Notes: generated by a model from the letters alone, not told the origin. A stretch of DNA of 64,000 nucleotides from Mesorhizobium australicum WSM2073 (GCF_000230995.2 NC_019973.1:3734001-3798000), one strand, 5' to 3'; shown: positions 1-8,445, counted from the first letter of the stretch. Numbers and translations: made by a program.

Positions 1-78
1 CGGCTATTCGCCGCCTGCCGTCCTCTGACGAATTCGCCCCGGCACCGCCGGAATGATTTCAGAGGAAAGACCAGATCA

Positions 79-1458
79 ATGACCTATCAGAATTATTCGC
101 TGAAGCAGCTTCAGCAGATCGACGCCGCGCATCACCTGCATCCCTTCACCGACCATAAGGAGCTGCGTGAGGCAGGCGCCCGCGTCATCACCCGCGCCAA
201 TGGCCCGTTCATCTACGATTCCGAAGGGACGGAACTGCTGGACGGCATGGCCGGCCTGTGGTGCGTCAATATCGGCTATGGCCGCGACGAGCTGGCCGAG
301 GCCGCCTATGCACAGATGAAGGAACTGCCTTACTACAATTCCTTCTTCAAATGCTCGACGCCGACGCCGGTGCTGTTGTCGAAGAAGCTGGCCGAGATCG
401 CACCACGCAACGTGAATCAGGTGTTTTACGGCTCGTCCGGATCGGAGGCCAACGACACCGCCTTGCGCCTGGTGCGCCATTACTGGGTGCTTGAGGGTAA
501 GCCGGAGAAGAACCGCGTCATTTCGCGCAAGATGGCCTATCACGGCTCGACCATTGCCGGCACTTCGCTCGGCGGCATGGATGCCATGCACAAGCAGCTC
601 AACGGTGCGGTGCCCAACATCGTCCATGTGATGATGCCCTATGCCTACGAGCTGGCTCTGCCGGGCGAAAGCGACCACGATTTCGGCCTGCGCGCGGCAA
701 AGTCCGTCGAGGATGCCATCCTCGAGGCCGGTGCCGACAAGGTCGCGGCCTTCATCGGCGAGCCGGTGATGGGCGCGGGCGGCGTCAAGATACCGCCGGC
801 GAGCTACTGGCCCGAAGTGCAGCGCATCTGCCGCAAATACGATGTGCTTTTGATGCTGGACGAGGTCATTACCGGCTATGGCCGCACAGGTGAGTGGTTC
901 GCGGCGCAGACCTTCGGCATCGAAGCGGACACCATCACCACGGCCAAGGCGCTGACCTCGGGCTATCAGCCTCTTTCGGCGCTGCTGGTTGGCGACCGCA
1001 TTGCCTCGACGCTGGTCGAGAAGGGCGGCGAGTTCAACCATGGCTACACCTATTCGGGGCATCCAGTGGCTTGCGCCGTGGCCTTGAAGAACCTGGAGAT
1101 CATCGAGAGGGAAGGGCTGGTCGACCGTGTCAGGAACGACACCGGACCTTATTTCGCTAGCGCGTTGCAGGAGCGTATTGCCGGGCATGACCTGGTCGGC
1201 GAGGTGCGCTCGATCGGCCTGATGGGCGCGATCGAGATCGTCAAGGACAAGGCGACGAAGGAGCGCTTCCTGCCGTCGGGGAGTGCCGCGGTGACGGTGC
1301 GCGACCACGCGATCGCCAACGGCATGATGCTGCGCGCCACCGGCGACACGATGATCCTGTCGCCGCCGCTGATCTGGACCCGCGATACGATCGACATGGC
1401 TTGCGAGCGCATCGGCAAGGCGCTCGACCTGGCACAGGCGGACCTGCGCAAGCGATAG
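79..1458 (+). CDS. Class III aminotransferase (omega-amino acid:pyruvate type)
   Basis: A 459-residue fold-type I PLP enzyme of the class III (omega) aminotransferases, which move an amino group from a diamine, beta-amino acid or taurine-like donor to pyruvate. The segment LDEVITGYGRTG (from about residue 260) carries the aspartate (D261) that pairs with the pyridine nitrogen. K290 in TTAKALTSGYQP is the expected Schiff-base lysine. YGSSGSEAND near 117 is the phosphate-binding loop. Length is normal for the family. A GAGGAAA ribosome site precedes the ATG. It stands alone, followed by a strong hairpin, so context does not reveal the amine substrate. Putrescine- and taurine-pyruvate enzymes are both close relatives, so I name only the class. 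Confidence 0.9.
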   Translation: MTYQNYSLKQLQQIDAAHHLHPFTDHKELREAGARVITRANGPFIYDSEGTELLDGMAGLWCVNIGYGRDELAEAAYAQMKELPYYNSFFKCSTPTPVLLSKKLAEIAPRNVNQVFYGSSGSEANDTALRLVRHYWVLEGKPEKNRVISRKMAYHGSTIAGTSLGGMDAMHKQLNGAVPNIVHVMMPYAYELALPGESDHDFGLRAAKSVEDAILEAGADKVAAFIGEPVMGAGGVKIPPASYWPEVQRICRKYDVLLMLDEVITGYGRTGEWFAAQTFGIEADTITTAKALTSGYQPLSALLVGDRIASTLVEKGGEFNHGYTYSGHPVACAVALKNLEIIEREGLVDRVRNDTGPYFASALQERIAGHDLVGEVRSIGLMGAIEIVKDKATKERFLPSGSAAVTVRDHAIANGMMLRATGDTMILSPPLIWTRDTIDMACERIGKALDLAQADLRKR

Positions 1459-1469
1459 GAGCAAACCTC

Positions 1470-1501
1470 GATTGGGCGTTTTTGCGAAGAAACGCCCAAT
1501 C
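1470..1501. terminator. Perfect 12-bp inverted repeat after the aminotransferase
   Basis: Arms GATTGGGCGTTT (1470-1481) and AAACGCCCAATC (1490-1501) are perfectly complementary around an 8-base loop. It starts 11 bases after the stop codon, so it probably ends transcription of the aminotransferase. There is no clear T run, so a dispersed repeat acting as an mRNA stabiliser is an alternative. Confidence 0.6.
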
Positions 1502-1592
1502 CCGGAAATATGCGCTATGAGCGGGAACGAATTTCGCCTTCGGCGCGTAATGTAAGGGGCGGCCGATCCGGCCGCGACAGGGGATTGCCCAC

Positions 1593-1958
1593 ATGAGAAA
1601 GACCGGCAAAAGCCGACGCGTGCAAGAGGCGGCCAGCCTTGGCGCGGACCTGATGCTGGCGCCGCTGGTGGTGATGATGCGGCTGCCGCTGATGGCCATG
1701 GAGGCGCGAAGCGGCGAGCCCTGGAGCGCGGAGACGGCAATGGCTGTCAGCGAGAAGACCGTCGCCATGGCCGAGGGCGCGCTTGCGGCGCAAATGTCTT
1801 TCCTGCAATCGGCGTCACGTTTCTGGCCGGAGGTTCTCTCGGGTCGAACGCCGTCGCTGTTCAACGGCGTCGCGGCCGAACGGTCGATCAGCGCAGCGCT
1901 GAAGCCGGCCGGCCGCGCGGTGAGGGCAAATTTTCGCCGCCTTTCCACAAAGGGTTGA
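1593..1958 (+). CDS. Hypothetical small helical protein
   Basis: A 121-residue protein I do not recognise as a named family. The centre (about residues 15-75) is rich in Ala, Met and Leu and reads as two amphipathic helices. The last 25 residues are basic (GRAVRANFRRLSTKG). An AGGGGATT ribosome site lies 6 bases before the ATG. There is no signal peptide, and the hydrophobic parts are interrupted by charged residues. The composition recalls short phasin-like proteins, but I see no firm motif. The antisense frame is also open here, so coding rests on the start signal and the amino acid pattern. Confidence 0.6.
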   Translation: MRKTGKSRRVQEAASLGADLMLAPLVVMMRLPLMAMEARSGEPWSAETAMAVSEKTVAMAEGALAAQMSFLQSASRFWPEVLSGRTPSLFNGVAAERSISAALKPAGRAVRANFRRLSTKG

Positions 1959-2039
1959 GGCGGAAGCCCCGGAACTTTTTTGCGCATCGTCGAAGTCTTG
2001 CGCTAGAACCAATCGGCATACACGCCGATGGGGAACAAC

Positions 2040-2684
2040 ATGGCCGGACAACCGCTCAACCAACCGGCTGAAATTCCAGCCGAACTCGATCGCTGGAACT
2101 GGGGCGCCTTCTTCCTCAACTGGATTTGGGGCATCGGCAACAGCACCTTCATCGCGCTGCTGGCGCTGATCCCCGTCGTCAACCTCATCATGATCTTCGT
2201 GCTCGGCGCGCGCGGCAGCCGCTGGGCTTGGCAAAACCGGGCTTGGCGCGACGCCGAGCAGTTCCGCAAGACGCAGCGCAATTGGGCGATTGCCGGCCTT
2301 GCCGTATGGGTGGTCAGTATCGGCGGTTGTGCGACGATGGTCGGCAGCATCCCTTTCGTGCTCAAAGGCAGCGACGCCTACCGCATGACCATGGACGCCG
2401 TCCGCACCGATGTTCGGGTCAAGGCCGCCATCGGCGACGATTTGGCCGACAATTTCTGGGTCGGCGGTCATCTCAACGTCAATGCAAATGGCGCGGGCGA
2501 CGCCCAGTTCAGCATTCCCGTCCACGGCGCCAAGGGCAAGGGCACCGTATATTCCCATCTGGTTCGCAATGCCGGCACATGGAGCACGCGCCTGCTCGTG
2601 GTCCGCGTCGACGGCGTCGATGCACCGATCGTGCTGACCAATGAAGACCATGTGCCGATCCCGGGTGCGGCGATCGGAATATAG
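2040..2684 (+). CDS. Membrane protein with Coa1-like C-terminal domain
   Basis: About 214 residues. The N-terminal part has an aromatic WNWGAFFLNWIWG stretch and a first membrane segment (FIALLALIPVVNLIMIFVLG). A second membrane segment follows (WAIAGLAVWVVSIGG). The C-terminal half (from about residue 115) resembles the Coa1/TIM21-like domain found in cytochrome c oxidase assembly factors and many bacterial proteins of unknown role. In this sort of protein the domain lies outside the cytoplasmic face. I chose ATG 2040 because GGGGAA sits 6 bases upstream; ATG 2028 in the same frame would place that site inside the gene. A role in oxidase assembly is not implied by context. Confidence 0.75.
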   Translation: MAGQPLNQPAEIPAELDRWNWGAFFLNWIWGIGNSTFIALLALIPVVNLIMIFVLGARGSRWAWQNRAWRDAEQFRKTQRNWAIAGLAVWVVSIGGCATMVGSIPFVLKGSDAYRMTMDAVRTDVRVKAAIGDDLADNFWVGGHLNVNANGAGDAQFSIPVHGAKGKGTVYSHLVRNAGTWSTRLLVVRVDGVDAPIVLTNEDHVPIPGAAIGI

Positions 2685-2717
2685 ACGGATCGTCGGTAAT
2701 AAAGGGGCCGGAAATGC

Positions 2718-2744
2718 AAAAACCGCGCCCCATCGGGAACGCGG
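2718..2744 (-). terminator. Rho-independent terminator reading leftward
   Basis: On the minus strand a CCGCG/CGCGG stem (2740-2744 with 2723-2727) is followed by five T residues (2722-2718). It lies about 220 bases past the stop of the minus-strand dehydrogenase at 2967. The rest of 2685-2966 holds further hairpins, such as GCTCCGG/CCGGAGC, but no gene I can support. Confidence 0.55.
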
Positions 2745-2966
2745 CTTTGCCAGATACGCATGGCGTTTCGCTACCAAGACACTTGCGAAACTTACGGGCT
2801 CCGGTACGCGAGACCTGATCCGGAGCGCCGGGCGGATGCGATATGTCCGCCTCGCAATCTGTTTTATAGGGACATCGTTACCGCGGAGTTATCGAGAGCT
2901 TAAGCAAATCTAAATTTGCGGCCCTTGGTCCGAAGAACCCGAAAAAAACTAAACCAAATCCGCTGC

Positions 2967-3851
2967 TTACGCCGAGTTGCCGCGCAGAAAATTTATTATG
3001 CCGGAGAAATCGGCGCCGCCATGGCCCTGGGCGTTGAAAAGGGCATAGAGCTGCGCCGCTTCTGCGCCAAGCGGTGTCACCGCGCCCGCGCCAAGCGCTG
3101 CTTCCTGCGACAATTTCAGGTCTTTCAGCATAAGAGCCGCCGCAAATCCGGGCTTGTAATCCCTGTTGGCGGGCGAAGTGGGAACCGGGCCAGGCACGGG
3201 GCAATAGGTGGTCAGCGACCAGCACTGGCCCGACGAGGTCGAGGCGACGTCGAACAGCGCCTGATGCGACAGGCCGAGTTTTTCCGCCAGCACGAACGCC
3301 TCGGCGACGCCGATCATCGAAATGCCGAGGATCATGTTGTTGCAGATCTTCGCCGCCTGTCCGGCGCCGTCACCGCCGCAATGGACGATGCGGCCGGCCA
3401 TCGGCTTCAGGATCGGCTCGGCGGCCGAGAAAGCATCGTCGGCTCCCCCAGCCATGAAGGTCAATGTACCGGCCGTGGCACCACCGGTGCCGCCCGAAAC
3501 CGGCGCGTCGATGGACAGCAGGCCGTGCTTTGCTGCAATCGTATGCGCCTTGCGCGCCGATTCGACGTCGATCGTCGAGGAATCGATGAACAGCGCGCCG
3601 TTCCTGGCCTTGGGAGCAATGTCCCCATAGACCGACAGCACGTGCTTGCCGGCCGGCAGCATGGTGATGACCACGTCGGCATCCTTCACCGCCGCGAGCG
3701 CATTGGCCATAACGACGACGCCATGTTCGCGCGCGACCGCGAGGTTTTCCGGCATCAGGTCGAAACCGTGCACGGCATGCCCAGCCTTGACCAGGTTTGC
3801 GGCCATCGGATTGCCCATATTGCCGAGGCCGATGAAGGCGATCGTCGTCAT
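2967..3851 (-). CDS. mmsB: 3-hydroxyisobutyrate dehydrogenase
   Basis: A 294-residue NAD(P)-dependent beta-hydroxyacid dehydrogenase. In valine breakdown it oxidises 3-hydroxyisobutyrate to methylmalonate semialdehyde. The N-terminal Rossmann motif is FIGLGNMGNPMAANL. The substrate loop is DAPVSGGTGGA, and the catalytic lysine lies in GQAAKICNNMILG. The family-typical GQCWSLTTYCPVPGP stretch is present and is characteristic of 3-HIB dehydrogenases rather than tartronate semialdehyde reductases. It sits 26 bases behind the acyl-CoA dehydrogenase gene, which supports a shared valine-type operon. A role on 3-hydroxypropionate is possible given the divergent lyase-like gene nearby. Confidence 0.93.
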   Translation of the reverse strand: MTTIAFIGLGNMGNPMAANLVKAGHAVHGFDLMPENLAVAREHGVVVMANALAAVKDADVVITMLPAGKHVLSVYGDIAPKARNGALFIDSSTIDVESARKAHTIAAKHGLLSIDAPVSGGTGGATAGTLTFMAGGADDAFSAAEPILKPMAGRIVHCGGDGAGQAAKICNNMILGISMIGVAEAFVLAEKLGLSHQALFDVASTSSGQCWSLTTYCPVPGPVPTSPANRDYKPGFAAALMLKDLKLSQEAALGAGAVTPLGAEAAQLYALFNAQGHGGADFSGIINFLRGNSA

Positions 3852-3877
3852 AGTCTCTCTCCCGGAGTTTGCTGGCG

Positions 3878-5044
3878 TCAGCGGCCGATCAGGGCGCGCG
3901 CGATGATGACGCGCATGATTTCGTTGGTGCCTTCGAGGATCTGGTGCACCCTGAGATCGCGCACCAGCTTCTCGATGCCGTAATCATGCAGGTAGCCGTA
4001 GCCGCCCAGCAGTTGCAGCGCGTCGTTGGCGACGTTGAAGCCGGTGTCGGTGACGAAGCGCTTGGCCATTGCCGACCATTTGCCGGCGTCCGGCGCCTTG
4101 CGGTCGAGTTTGGAGGCCGCCGCATAGAGAAAGATGCGCGCCGCCTGCAACTCTGTCTCCATGTCGGCCAGCCTGAACTGCAGCGCCTGGAACTGGTTGA
4201 TCTTCGAGCCGAATGCCTTGCGCTCGGCGGTATAGGACAGCGCCTTGTCGAGCGCCGACTGGGCGCCGCCCAGCGAACAGGCGGCGATGTTCAGCCGGCC
4301 GCCGTCGAGCCCGGCCATGGCGATGCCGAAGCCGGCGCCTTCGCCCGACAAGAGGTTCTCCGCCGGCACCTTGCAGTTCTCGAAGATAACCTGGCGGGTC
4401 GATTGCATGTGCCAGCCCATCTTGTGCTCATTGGCGCCGAAGGAGAGGCCGGGCGCATCCTTGGGCACGACGATGGTGGAGATGCCTTTCGGGCCGTCGG
4501 CGCCGGTGCGCACCATGACGGCATAGACATCGCTGTCGCCGGCGCCGGAGATGAACTGCTTGGCGCCGTTGAGGATGTAATCGCCGCCGCTTTTCACCGC
4601 GCGCGTCTTCAGCGCCGCCGCATCCGAACCCGAGCCAGGCTCGGTCAGGCAATAGCTCGCCAGCCATTCCATGGAGGCGAGCTTCGGCAGGAAACGCTGG
4701 CGCTGTTCTTCATTGCCGAAGCGGTCGATCATCGAGGCCACCATGTTGTGGATCGAGATGAAGGACGAAAAGGCCGGGTCGGCATGCGACAGCGCCTCGA
4801 AGATCAGTACGGCGTCGAGCCGGCCGAGCGCGGAACCGCCGACATCGTCCCTGACATAGATGCCGCCGAGGCCGAGCGGCCCCGTCTCGCGGATCACATC
4901 GGCGGGGAAATGTCGCCTGCGGTCCCAGTCGAGCGCATTGGGCGCGACGCGATCGGCGGCGAAGGCCCGCGCCATCTCCTGGATGGCACGCTGTTCCTCG
5001 TTGAGTTCGAACTGGCTGGTGCTCGCATCGACCGCGGCGTCCAT
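3878..5044 (-). CDS. Acyl-CoA dehydrogenase (isobutyryl-CoA type)
   Basis: A FAD-dependent acyl-CoA dehydrogenase of 388 residues. The likely substrate is isobutyryl-CoA, by linkage to mmsB. FAD-binding and substrate motifs are visible: YCLTEPGSGSDAAALKT, the AERKAFGSKINQFQALQF helix, and the C-terminal QLLGGYGYLHDYGIEKLVRD. The C-terminal EGTNEIMRVIIAR stretch is typical of the family. The open frame extends upstream to 5161, but the extension is basic and unlike a dehydrogenase N-terminus. MDAAVDAS at 5044 leads directly into the family start FELNEEQRAIQEMARAF. It forms an operon with mmsB and is divergent from the cupin gene at 5181. Confidence 0.92.
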   Translation of the reverse strand: MDAAVDASTSQFELNEEQRAIQEMARAFAADRVAPNALDWDRRRHFPADVIRETGPLGLGGIYVRDDVGGSALGRLDAVLIFEALSHADPAFSSFISIHNMVASMIDRFGNEEQRQRFLPKLASMEWLASYCLTEPGSGSDAAALKTRAVKSGGDYILNGAKQFISGAGDSDVYAVMVRTGADGPKGISTIVVPKDAPGLSFGANEHKMGWHMQSTRQVIFENCKVPAENLLSGEGAGFGIAMAGLDGGRLNIAACSLGGAQSALDKALSYTAERKAFGSKINQFQALQFRLADMETELQAARIFLYAAASKLDRKAPDAGKWSAMAKRFVTDTGFNVANDALQLLGGYGYLHDYGIEKLVRDLRVHQILEGTNEIMRVIIARALIGR

Positions 5045-5180
5045 GGCGTGCTCCCTGATGTCTGACCTGCTGGCCCGTCGTTTTTGGCTTTGCGCGCGGA
5101 CCAATCTAGACCAATGATGCCGCCGCGCAACCCGACCCGCCGCGGAGCGGCTGTGCACCAATGCATGCCCGGAGCAAGAT

Positions 5181-5795
5181 GTGACGACAAAATTCGATAA
5201 GCTGCTGGAAAAGTTCCACGCCTATCTCGCTTCCGTCGATGACGCTCTGGTGCGCGAGGCGGTGGCGCGTATCGGCTGGGATATGCCAGCCCGAAATTTG
5301 GAGCCGCACCGGCTTGGTTGCCTGCGCCATCTCGATCGCGCGGCCGAACTGGCGCCGCCGGATGCGAGGCCGCTGGTGCGATTGCTGGCCGAGCAGCGCA
5401 ACGAACTGCATTGGGGGCAGACCTACACCGAGGCTGATTTCGGCAGGGCCTTCACCGACAATTACGGCTGGCTGGAAATCTTCGGCACGCGCGGGCACTT
5501 CGTCAACGAAGAGGTCGCCGCCGGGCTGCTGATTCTCGGACCCGGGATCGTCTACCCCGACCATCATCATGTCGCCGAGGAAATCTATATTCCGCTGACC
5601 GGCGGTACGGAATGGCGCATGGGCGAAAGCGGTTTTCGCAGGCGGGAGGCCAGCGAGGTCGTCCACCATGCCTCCAATGTCAACCACGCCATGCGGACCG
5701 GCAAGGACCCGCTGCTGGCGCTCTATATCTGGCGCGGCGGGCCGTTGGCGCAAAAATCCACGATCACCGGCACCGCGACGCAGGTCAGAGGCTGA
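5181..5795 (+). CDS. DMSP-lyase-like cupin protein
   Basis: A 204-residue cupin related to the DddQ/DddL/DddW lyases, which cleave dimethylsulfoniopropionate to dimethyl sulfide and acrylate. The core motif runs from Y125 through H128-H130, E134 and Y136 (YPDHHHVAEEIY). H169 lies in SNVNHAMRT, and LYIWRGGPL follows. These match the metal ligands (two His, Glu) and the catalytic tyrosine of known lyases. Start is GTG at 5181, 6 bases after GGAG. The stop overlaps the cobQ start (TGATG). Soil rhizobia carry such homologues whose substrate is unproven, so I infer the fold and metal site but not DMSP cleavage. Confidence 0.8.
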   Translation: MTTKFDKLLEKFHAYLASVDDALVREAVARIGWDMPARNLEPHRLGCLRHLDRAAELAPPDARPLVRLLAEQRNELHWGQTYTEADFGRAFTDNYGWLEIFGTRGHFVNEEVAAGLLILGPGIVYPDHHHVAEEIYIPLTGGTEWRMGESGFRRREASEVVHHASNVNHAMRTGKDPLLALYIWRGGPLAQKSTITGTATQVRG

Positions 5796-7270
5796 TGGCC
5801 AGGGCAATCATGCTGCAAGGCACAGGGTCGGATGTCGGCAAGACGGTGCTGGTCGCAGGCCTTTGCCGCGCCGCGAAAAAGCGTGGCCTGAAGGTGCGGC
5901 CATTCAAGCCGCAGAACATGTCGAACAACGCCGCCGTCGCCGATATCCCCGGCGACAACAACCATGGTGGCGGCGAGATCGGCCGCGCGCAATGGCTGCA
6001 GGCGATCGCCTGCGGCGTGCCGCCATCGGTGCATATGAACCCGGTGCTGCTCAAGCCGCAGACCGATGTCGGCGCGCAGGTCATCGTCCAGGGCAAGGTG
6101 TTCGGCGAGGCGCGGGCGCGCGACTACCAGGCGCTGAAGGGCCGGCTGATGGATGCAGTGCTGGAGTCCTGGGGCAAGGTCGGCGAGGGCGCCGACCTCG
6201 TCATCGTGGAGGGCGCCGGCTCGCCGGCCGAAATCAACCTCCGCAGCCGCGATATCGCCAATATGGGCTTTGCCACGCGCGCCGATGTGCCGGTGGTGCT
6301 GGTCGGCGACATCGATCGCGGTGGCGTCATCGCCTCGGTCGCGGGCACGCATCTGATCCTGCCGGAAGAAGACCGGCGCATGATCGTCGGCTATCTCATC
6401 AACAAGTTCCGGGGCGATGTCTCGCTGTTCGATGACGGCATCAAGGCGATCGAGAAGTTCACCGACTGGCGCTGTTTCGGCGTCGTGCCGTGGCTGAAGG
6501 CCGCGGCACGGCTACCCTCGGAAGATTCCGTGGTGCTGGAGCGGCTGGCATCCGGCGAGGCGCGCGCGCTCAAAGTGGCGGTGCCGATGCTTGGCCGCAT
6601 TGCGAATTTCGACGATCTCGACCCGCTCAAGGCCGAACCGCAGGTCGAAGTGGTGTTCGTGCCGCCGGGAAAGAAGCTGCCGGCCGATGCCGGGCTGGTG
6701 GTCATTCCCGGCTCCAAGTCGACGATCGGCGATCTCCTGAAGTTGCGCGAGAATGGTTGGGATCGGGATCTTGCGGCGCACCGCAAGCGCGGCGGCCATG
6801 TCGTCGGCATCTGCGGCGGGTTCCAGATGCTCGGCCGCATGGTACGCGATCCCGACGGCATCGAAGGCTCCGTCATGGAAGCCGAGGGGCTCGGCCTGCT
6901 CGATGTCGAGACGGTGATGGAGCCGGAAAAGACGGTGCGAAATGTCAGCGCCCGGTCAGTGCCGTTCGGCCTGCCGCTCGAAGGCTACGAGATCCACCTC
7001 GGCCGCACCACGGGTCCGGACACCAGGCGCCCGTCGGCGATCATCAATGGTGCCGAGGATGGCGCGATCTCGGCGGACGGCAAGGTGATCGGCACTTACA
7101 TGCATGGCCTGTTCGGCGCCGACGGCTTTCGCGGGAAATTTCTCGAAAGCCTCGGCATCAAGGGCGGTGGCCTCGACTATCGTGCCGAAGTCGAGCGGGC
7201 GCTGGACGAAGTCGCCGCCGAGTTGGAGACCCATCTGGACTGCGACGCGATTTTTTCGCTGGCGCGTTGA
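5795..7270 (+). CDS. cobQ: Cobyric acid synthase
   Basis: A 491-residue glutamine-dependent enzyme that amidates side chains b, d, e and g of adenosylcobyrinic acid a,c-diamide in cobalamin synthesis. The N-terminal synthetase half has the P-loop GTGSDVGKT (9-17) and the PFKPQNMSNN motif. The C-terminal amidotransferase half has nucleophile C340 in GICGGFQMLG and the paired His in GTYMHGLFG. Length is normal. I chose ATG 5795, which overlaps the stop of the cupin gene by one base, so the two are translationally coupled. No other cob gene lies in the window, so cobQ is detached from the rest of the pathway. Confidence 0.95.
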   Translation: MARAIMLQGTGSDVGKTVLVAGLCRAAKKRGLKVRPFKPQNMSNNAAVADIPGDNNHGGGEIGRAQWLQAIACGVPPSVHMNPVLLKPQTDVGAQVIVQGKVFGEARARDYQALKGRLMDAVLESWGKVGEGADLVIVEGAGSPAEINLRSRDIANMGFATRADVPVVLVGDIDRGGVIASVAGTHLILPEEDRRMIVGYLINKFRGDVSLFDDGIKAIEKFTDWRCFGVVPWLKAAARLPSEDSVVLERLASGEARALKVAVPMLGRIANFDDLDPLKAEPQVEVVFVPPGKKLPADAGLVVIPGSKSTIGDLLKLRENGWDRDLAAHRKRGGHVVGICGGFQMLGRMVRDPDGIEGSVMEAEGLGLLDVETVMEPEKTVRNVSARSVPFGLPLEGYEIHLGRTTGPDTRRPSAIINGAEDGAISADGKVIGTYMHGLFGADGFRGKFLESLGIKGGGLDYRAEVERALDEVAAELETHLDCDAIFSLAR

Positions 7271-7273
7271 AGG

Positions 7274-7375
7274 TCAGGCCTTCTCGCTGGCCTTCGGCCA
7301 GTAGGTGCCGAACGACCAGACATCTCGATTGGCATTGCCCATCCTTCCGCCAAGCGAATCTAGCAGAGCCCGCAT
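7274..7375 (-). CDS. Possible 33-residue microprotein
   Basis: A short frame encoding MRALLDSLGGRMGNANRD... and ending WSFGTYWPKASEKA, rich in aromatic residues near its end. It lies just beyond the leftward terminator at 7383-7406 and ends four bases after the cobQ stop on the opposite strand. An internal ATG at 7342 has GGAAGG immediately before it, too close for good initiation. It may be a tiny protein or the tail of a lost gene. Confidence is low because neither start has a convincing ribosome site. Confidence 0.2.
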   Translation of the reverse strand: MRALLDSLGGRMGNANRDVWSFGTYWPKASEKA

Positions 7376-7382
7376 TAGAATC

Positions 7383-7406
7383 AAAAACGCCCGGCTTGGC
7401 CGGGCG
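7383..7406 (-). terminator. Rho-independent terminator
   Basis: On the minus strand a perfect CGCCCGGC/GCCGGGCG stem (7388-7406) with a 3-base loop is followed by TTTTT (7387-7383). It lies 31 bases past the stop of the small membrane protein gene and is the clearest terminator in this part of the window. Confidence 0.85.
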
Positions 7407-7437
7407 CTCTCAGTCCCCGCTTGTCGAGGGAAACTTG

Positions 7438-7608
7438 TCAGGCGCCGCGCATCAGGCAGCCGGCGGCCAGCACGATGTAGGCGATAAGAACAATCCACAC
7501 CGATGCGATTGGAATGAACGCGAGGACGCCAAGCGCGGCAAGAATGCCGATGATGGCGATGACAACGGAGATGATGAAAATAATCTGGGTAGGCGCGCTG
7601 AGATTCAT
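7438..7608 (-). CDS. Small two-helix membrane protein
   Basis: A 56-residue protein starting MNLSAPTQIIFIIS. It has two hydrophobic segments, IIFIISVVIAIIGILAALGVLAFI and VWIVLIAYIVLAAGCLM, separated by a short turn. This is typical of the small inner-membrane proteins of unknown function that are common in Rhizobiales. I prefer ATG 7608 to the upstream in-frame ATG at 7626, because a GGAG site lies just before 7608. It has its own terminator. It is downstream of, and on the same strand as, the TauE-like gene, with a 50-base gap. No function can be assigned. Confidence 0.7.
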   Translation of the reverse strand: MNLSAPTQIIFIISVVIAIIGILAALGVLAFIPIASVWIVLIAYIVLAAGCLMRGA

Positions 7609-7659
7609 GTCTGACTCCTCCAACATGATTCGAACATCAGCACTGTAACAGGCGCGTGA

Positions 7660-8445
7660 TCACAGACCAATCATGACACGCAACGGGTTGGCCGGATCGG
7701 CCAGCAGCTTCACCGCCAGAGCCACGCAGACGATGACCAGCAGCGGCTTGATCAGCTTGGCGCCGATACGCATGGCCAAGCTCGCGCCAACGCGGGCGCC
7801 GAGGAACTGGGCGACGCCCATCATCAGGCCAATCTTCCATGAGATGACGCCGACAGCGGCAAAGATGATGAAGCCGCCGATGTTGGAGGCGAAATTGAGC
7901 AGTTTGGTGTGCGCCGTTGCCTTGAGCACGCCGTAGCCGGCGAGCGTCACGAAGGCCAGCATGTAGAAGGAACCGGCGCCCGGCCCGAATACGCCATCAT
8001 AGAAGCCGATGGCCGGCACCACGGTCACGCCGAACAGGAAGGGCGACAGGCGCTCGGCCCGGTCGACATCGTTCATGTTGGGCTTGAGCGCGAAGTAGAG
8101 CGCAATGGCAATCAGCACCAGCGGCAGGGCCGCGCGTAACAGGTCGCCGGGCACGATCGTGGCCAGCAGTGCGCCGATGGCGCCGCCAGCGAGGGCAAGC
8201 AGCGCCGATGGCAACTGCCGGCGCAGGTCGACATGGCCTTTCGAGGCATAGTGGATCGTCGCCGACCCGGAGCCGAACATGCCTTGCAGCTTGTTGGTTC
8301 CAAGCGCCTCGACCGGCGAAAAACCGGCGAGCAGCAGCGCCGGAATGGTGATCAGCCCGCCGCCGCCGGCTATCGAATCGACAAAGCCCGCGGCAAAGGC
8401 GGCGAAAGCGAGCATGGCGATGGTCTGGGCGGTGAGGTCGATCAT
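7660..8445 (-). CDS. TauE/SafE family membrane permease
   Basis: A 261-residue protein with about eight membrane segments, belonging to the TauE/SafE (DUF81) family of sulfite, sulfoacetate or other anion exporters. Two characteristic family repeats are visible. The first is FAAGFVDSIAGGGGLITIPALL near the N-terminus with GTNKLQGMFGSGSA. The second is PAIGFYDGVFGPGAGSFYMLAFV with AHTKLLNFASNIGGF. The open frame continues far upstream to 9009, but that part is not membrane-like and overlaps the TerB-like gene. ATG 8445 (MIDLTAQTIAML) begins the first helix. The substrate cannot be told from context. Confidence 0.88.
   Translation of the reverse strand: MIDLTAQTIAMLAFAAFAAGFVDSIAGGGGLITIPALLLAGFSPVEALGTNKLQGMFGSGSATIHYASKGHVDLRRQLPSALLALAGGAIGALLATIVPGDLLRAALPLVLIAIALYFALKPNMNDVDRAERLSPFLFGVTVVPAIGFYDGVFGPGAGSFYMLAFVTLAGYGVLKATAHTKLLNFASNIGGFIIFAAVGVISWKIGLMMGVAQFLGARVGASLAMRIGAKLIKPLLVIVCVALAVKLLADPANPLRVMIGL

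Noticed and set aside
76..1740. Long minus-strand frame opposite the aminotransferase
   Set aside because: It is the antisense of a clear PLP enzyme in high-G+C DNA; its product is basic, His/Arg/Gln-rich and matches no fold.
2641..2913. 90-residue plus-strand frame after the Coa1-like gene
   Set aside because: It begins inside the preceding gene, has no ribosome site, is basic and runs through several hairpins.
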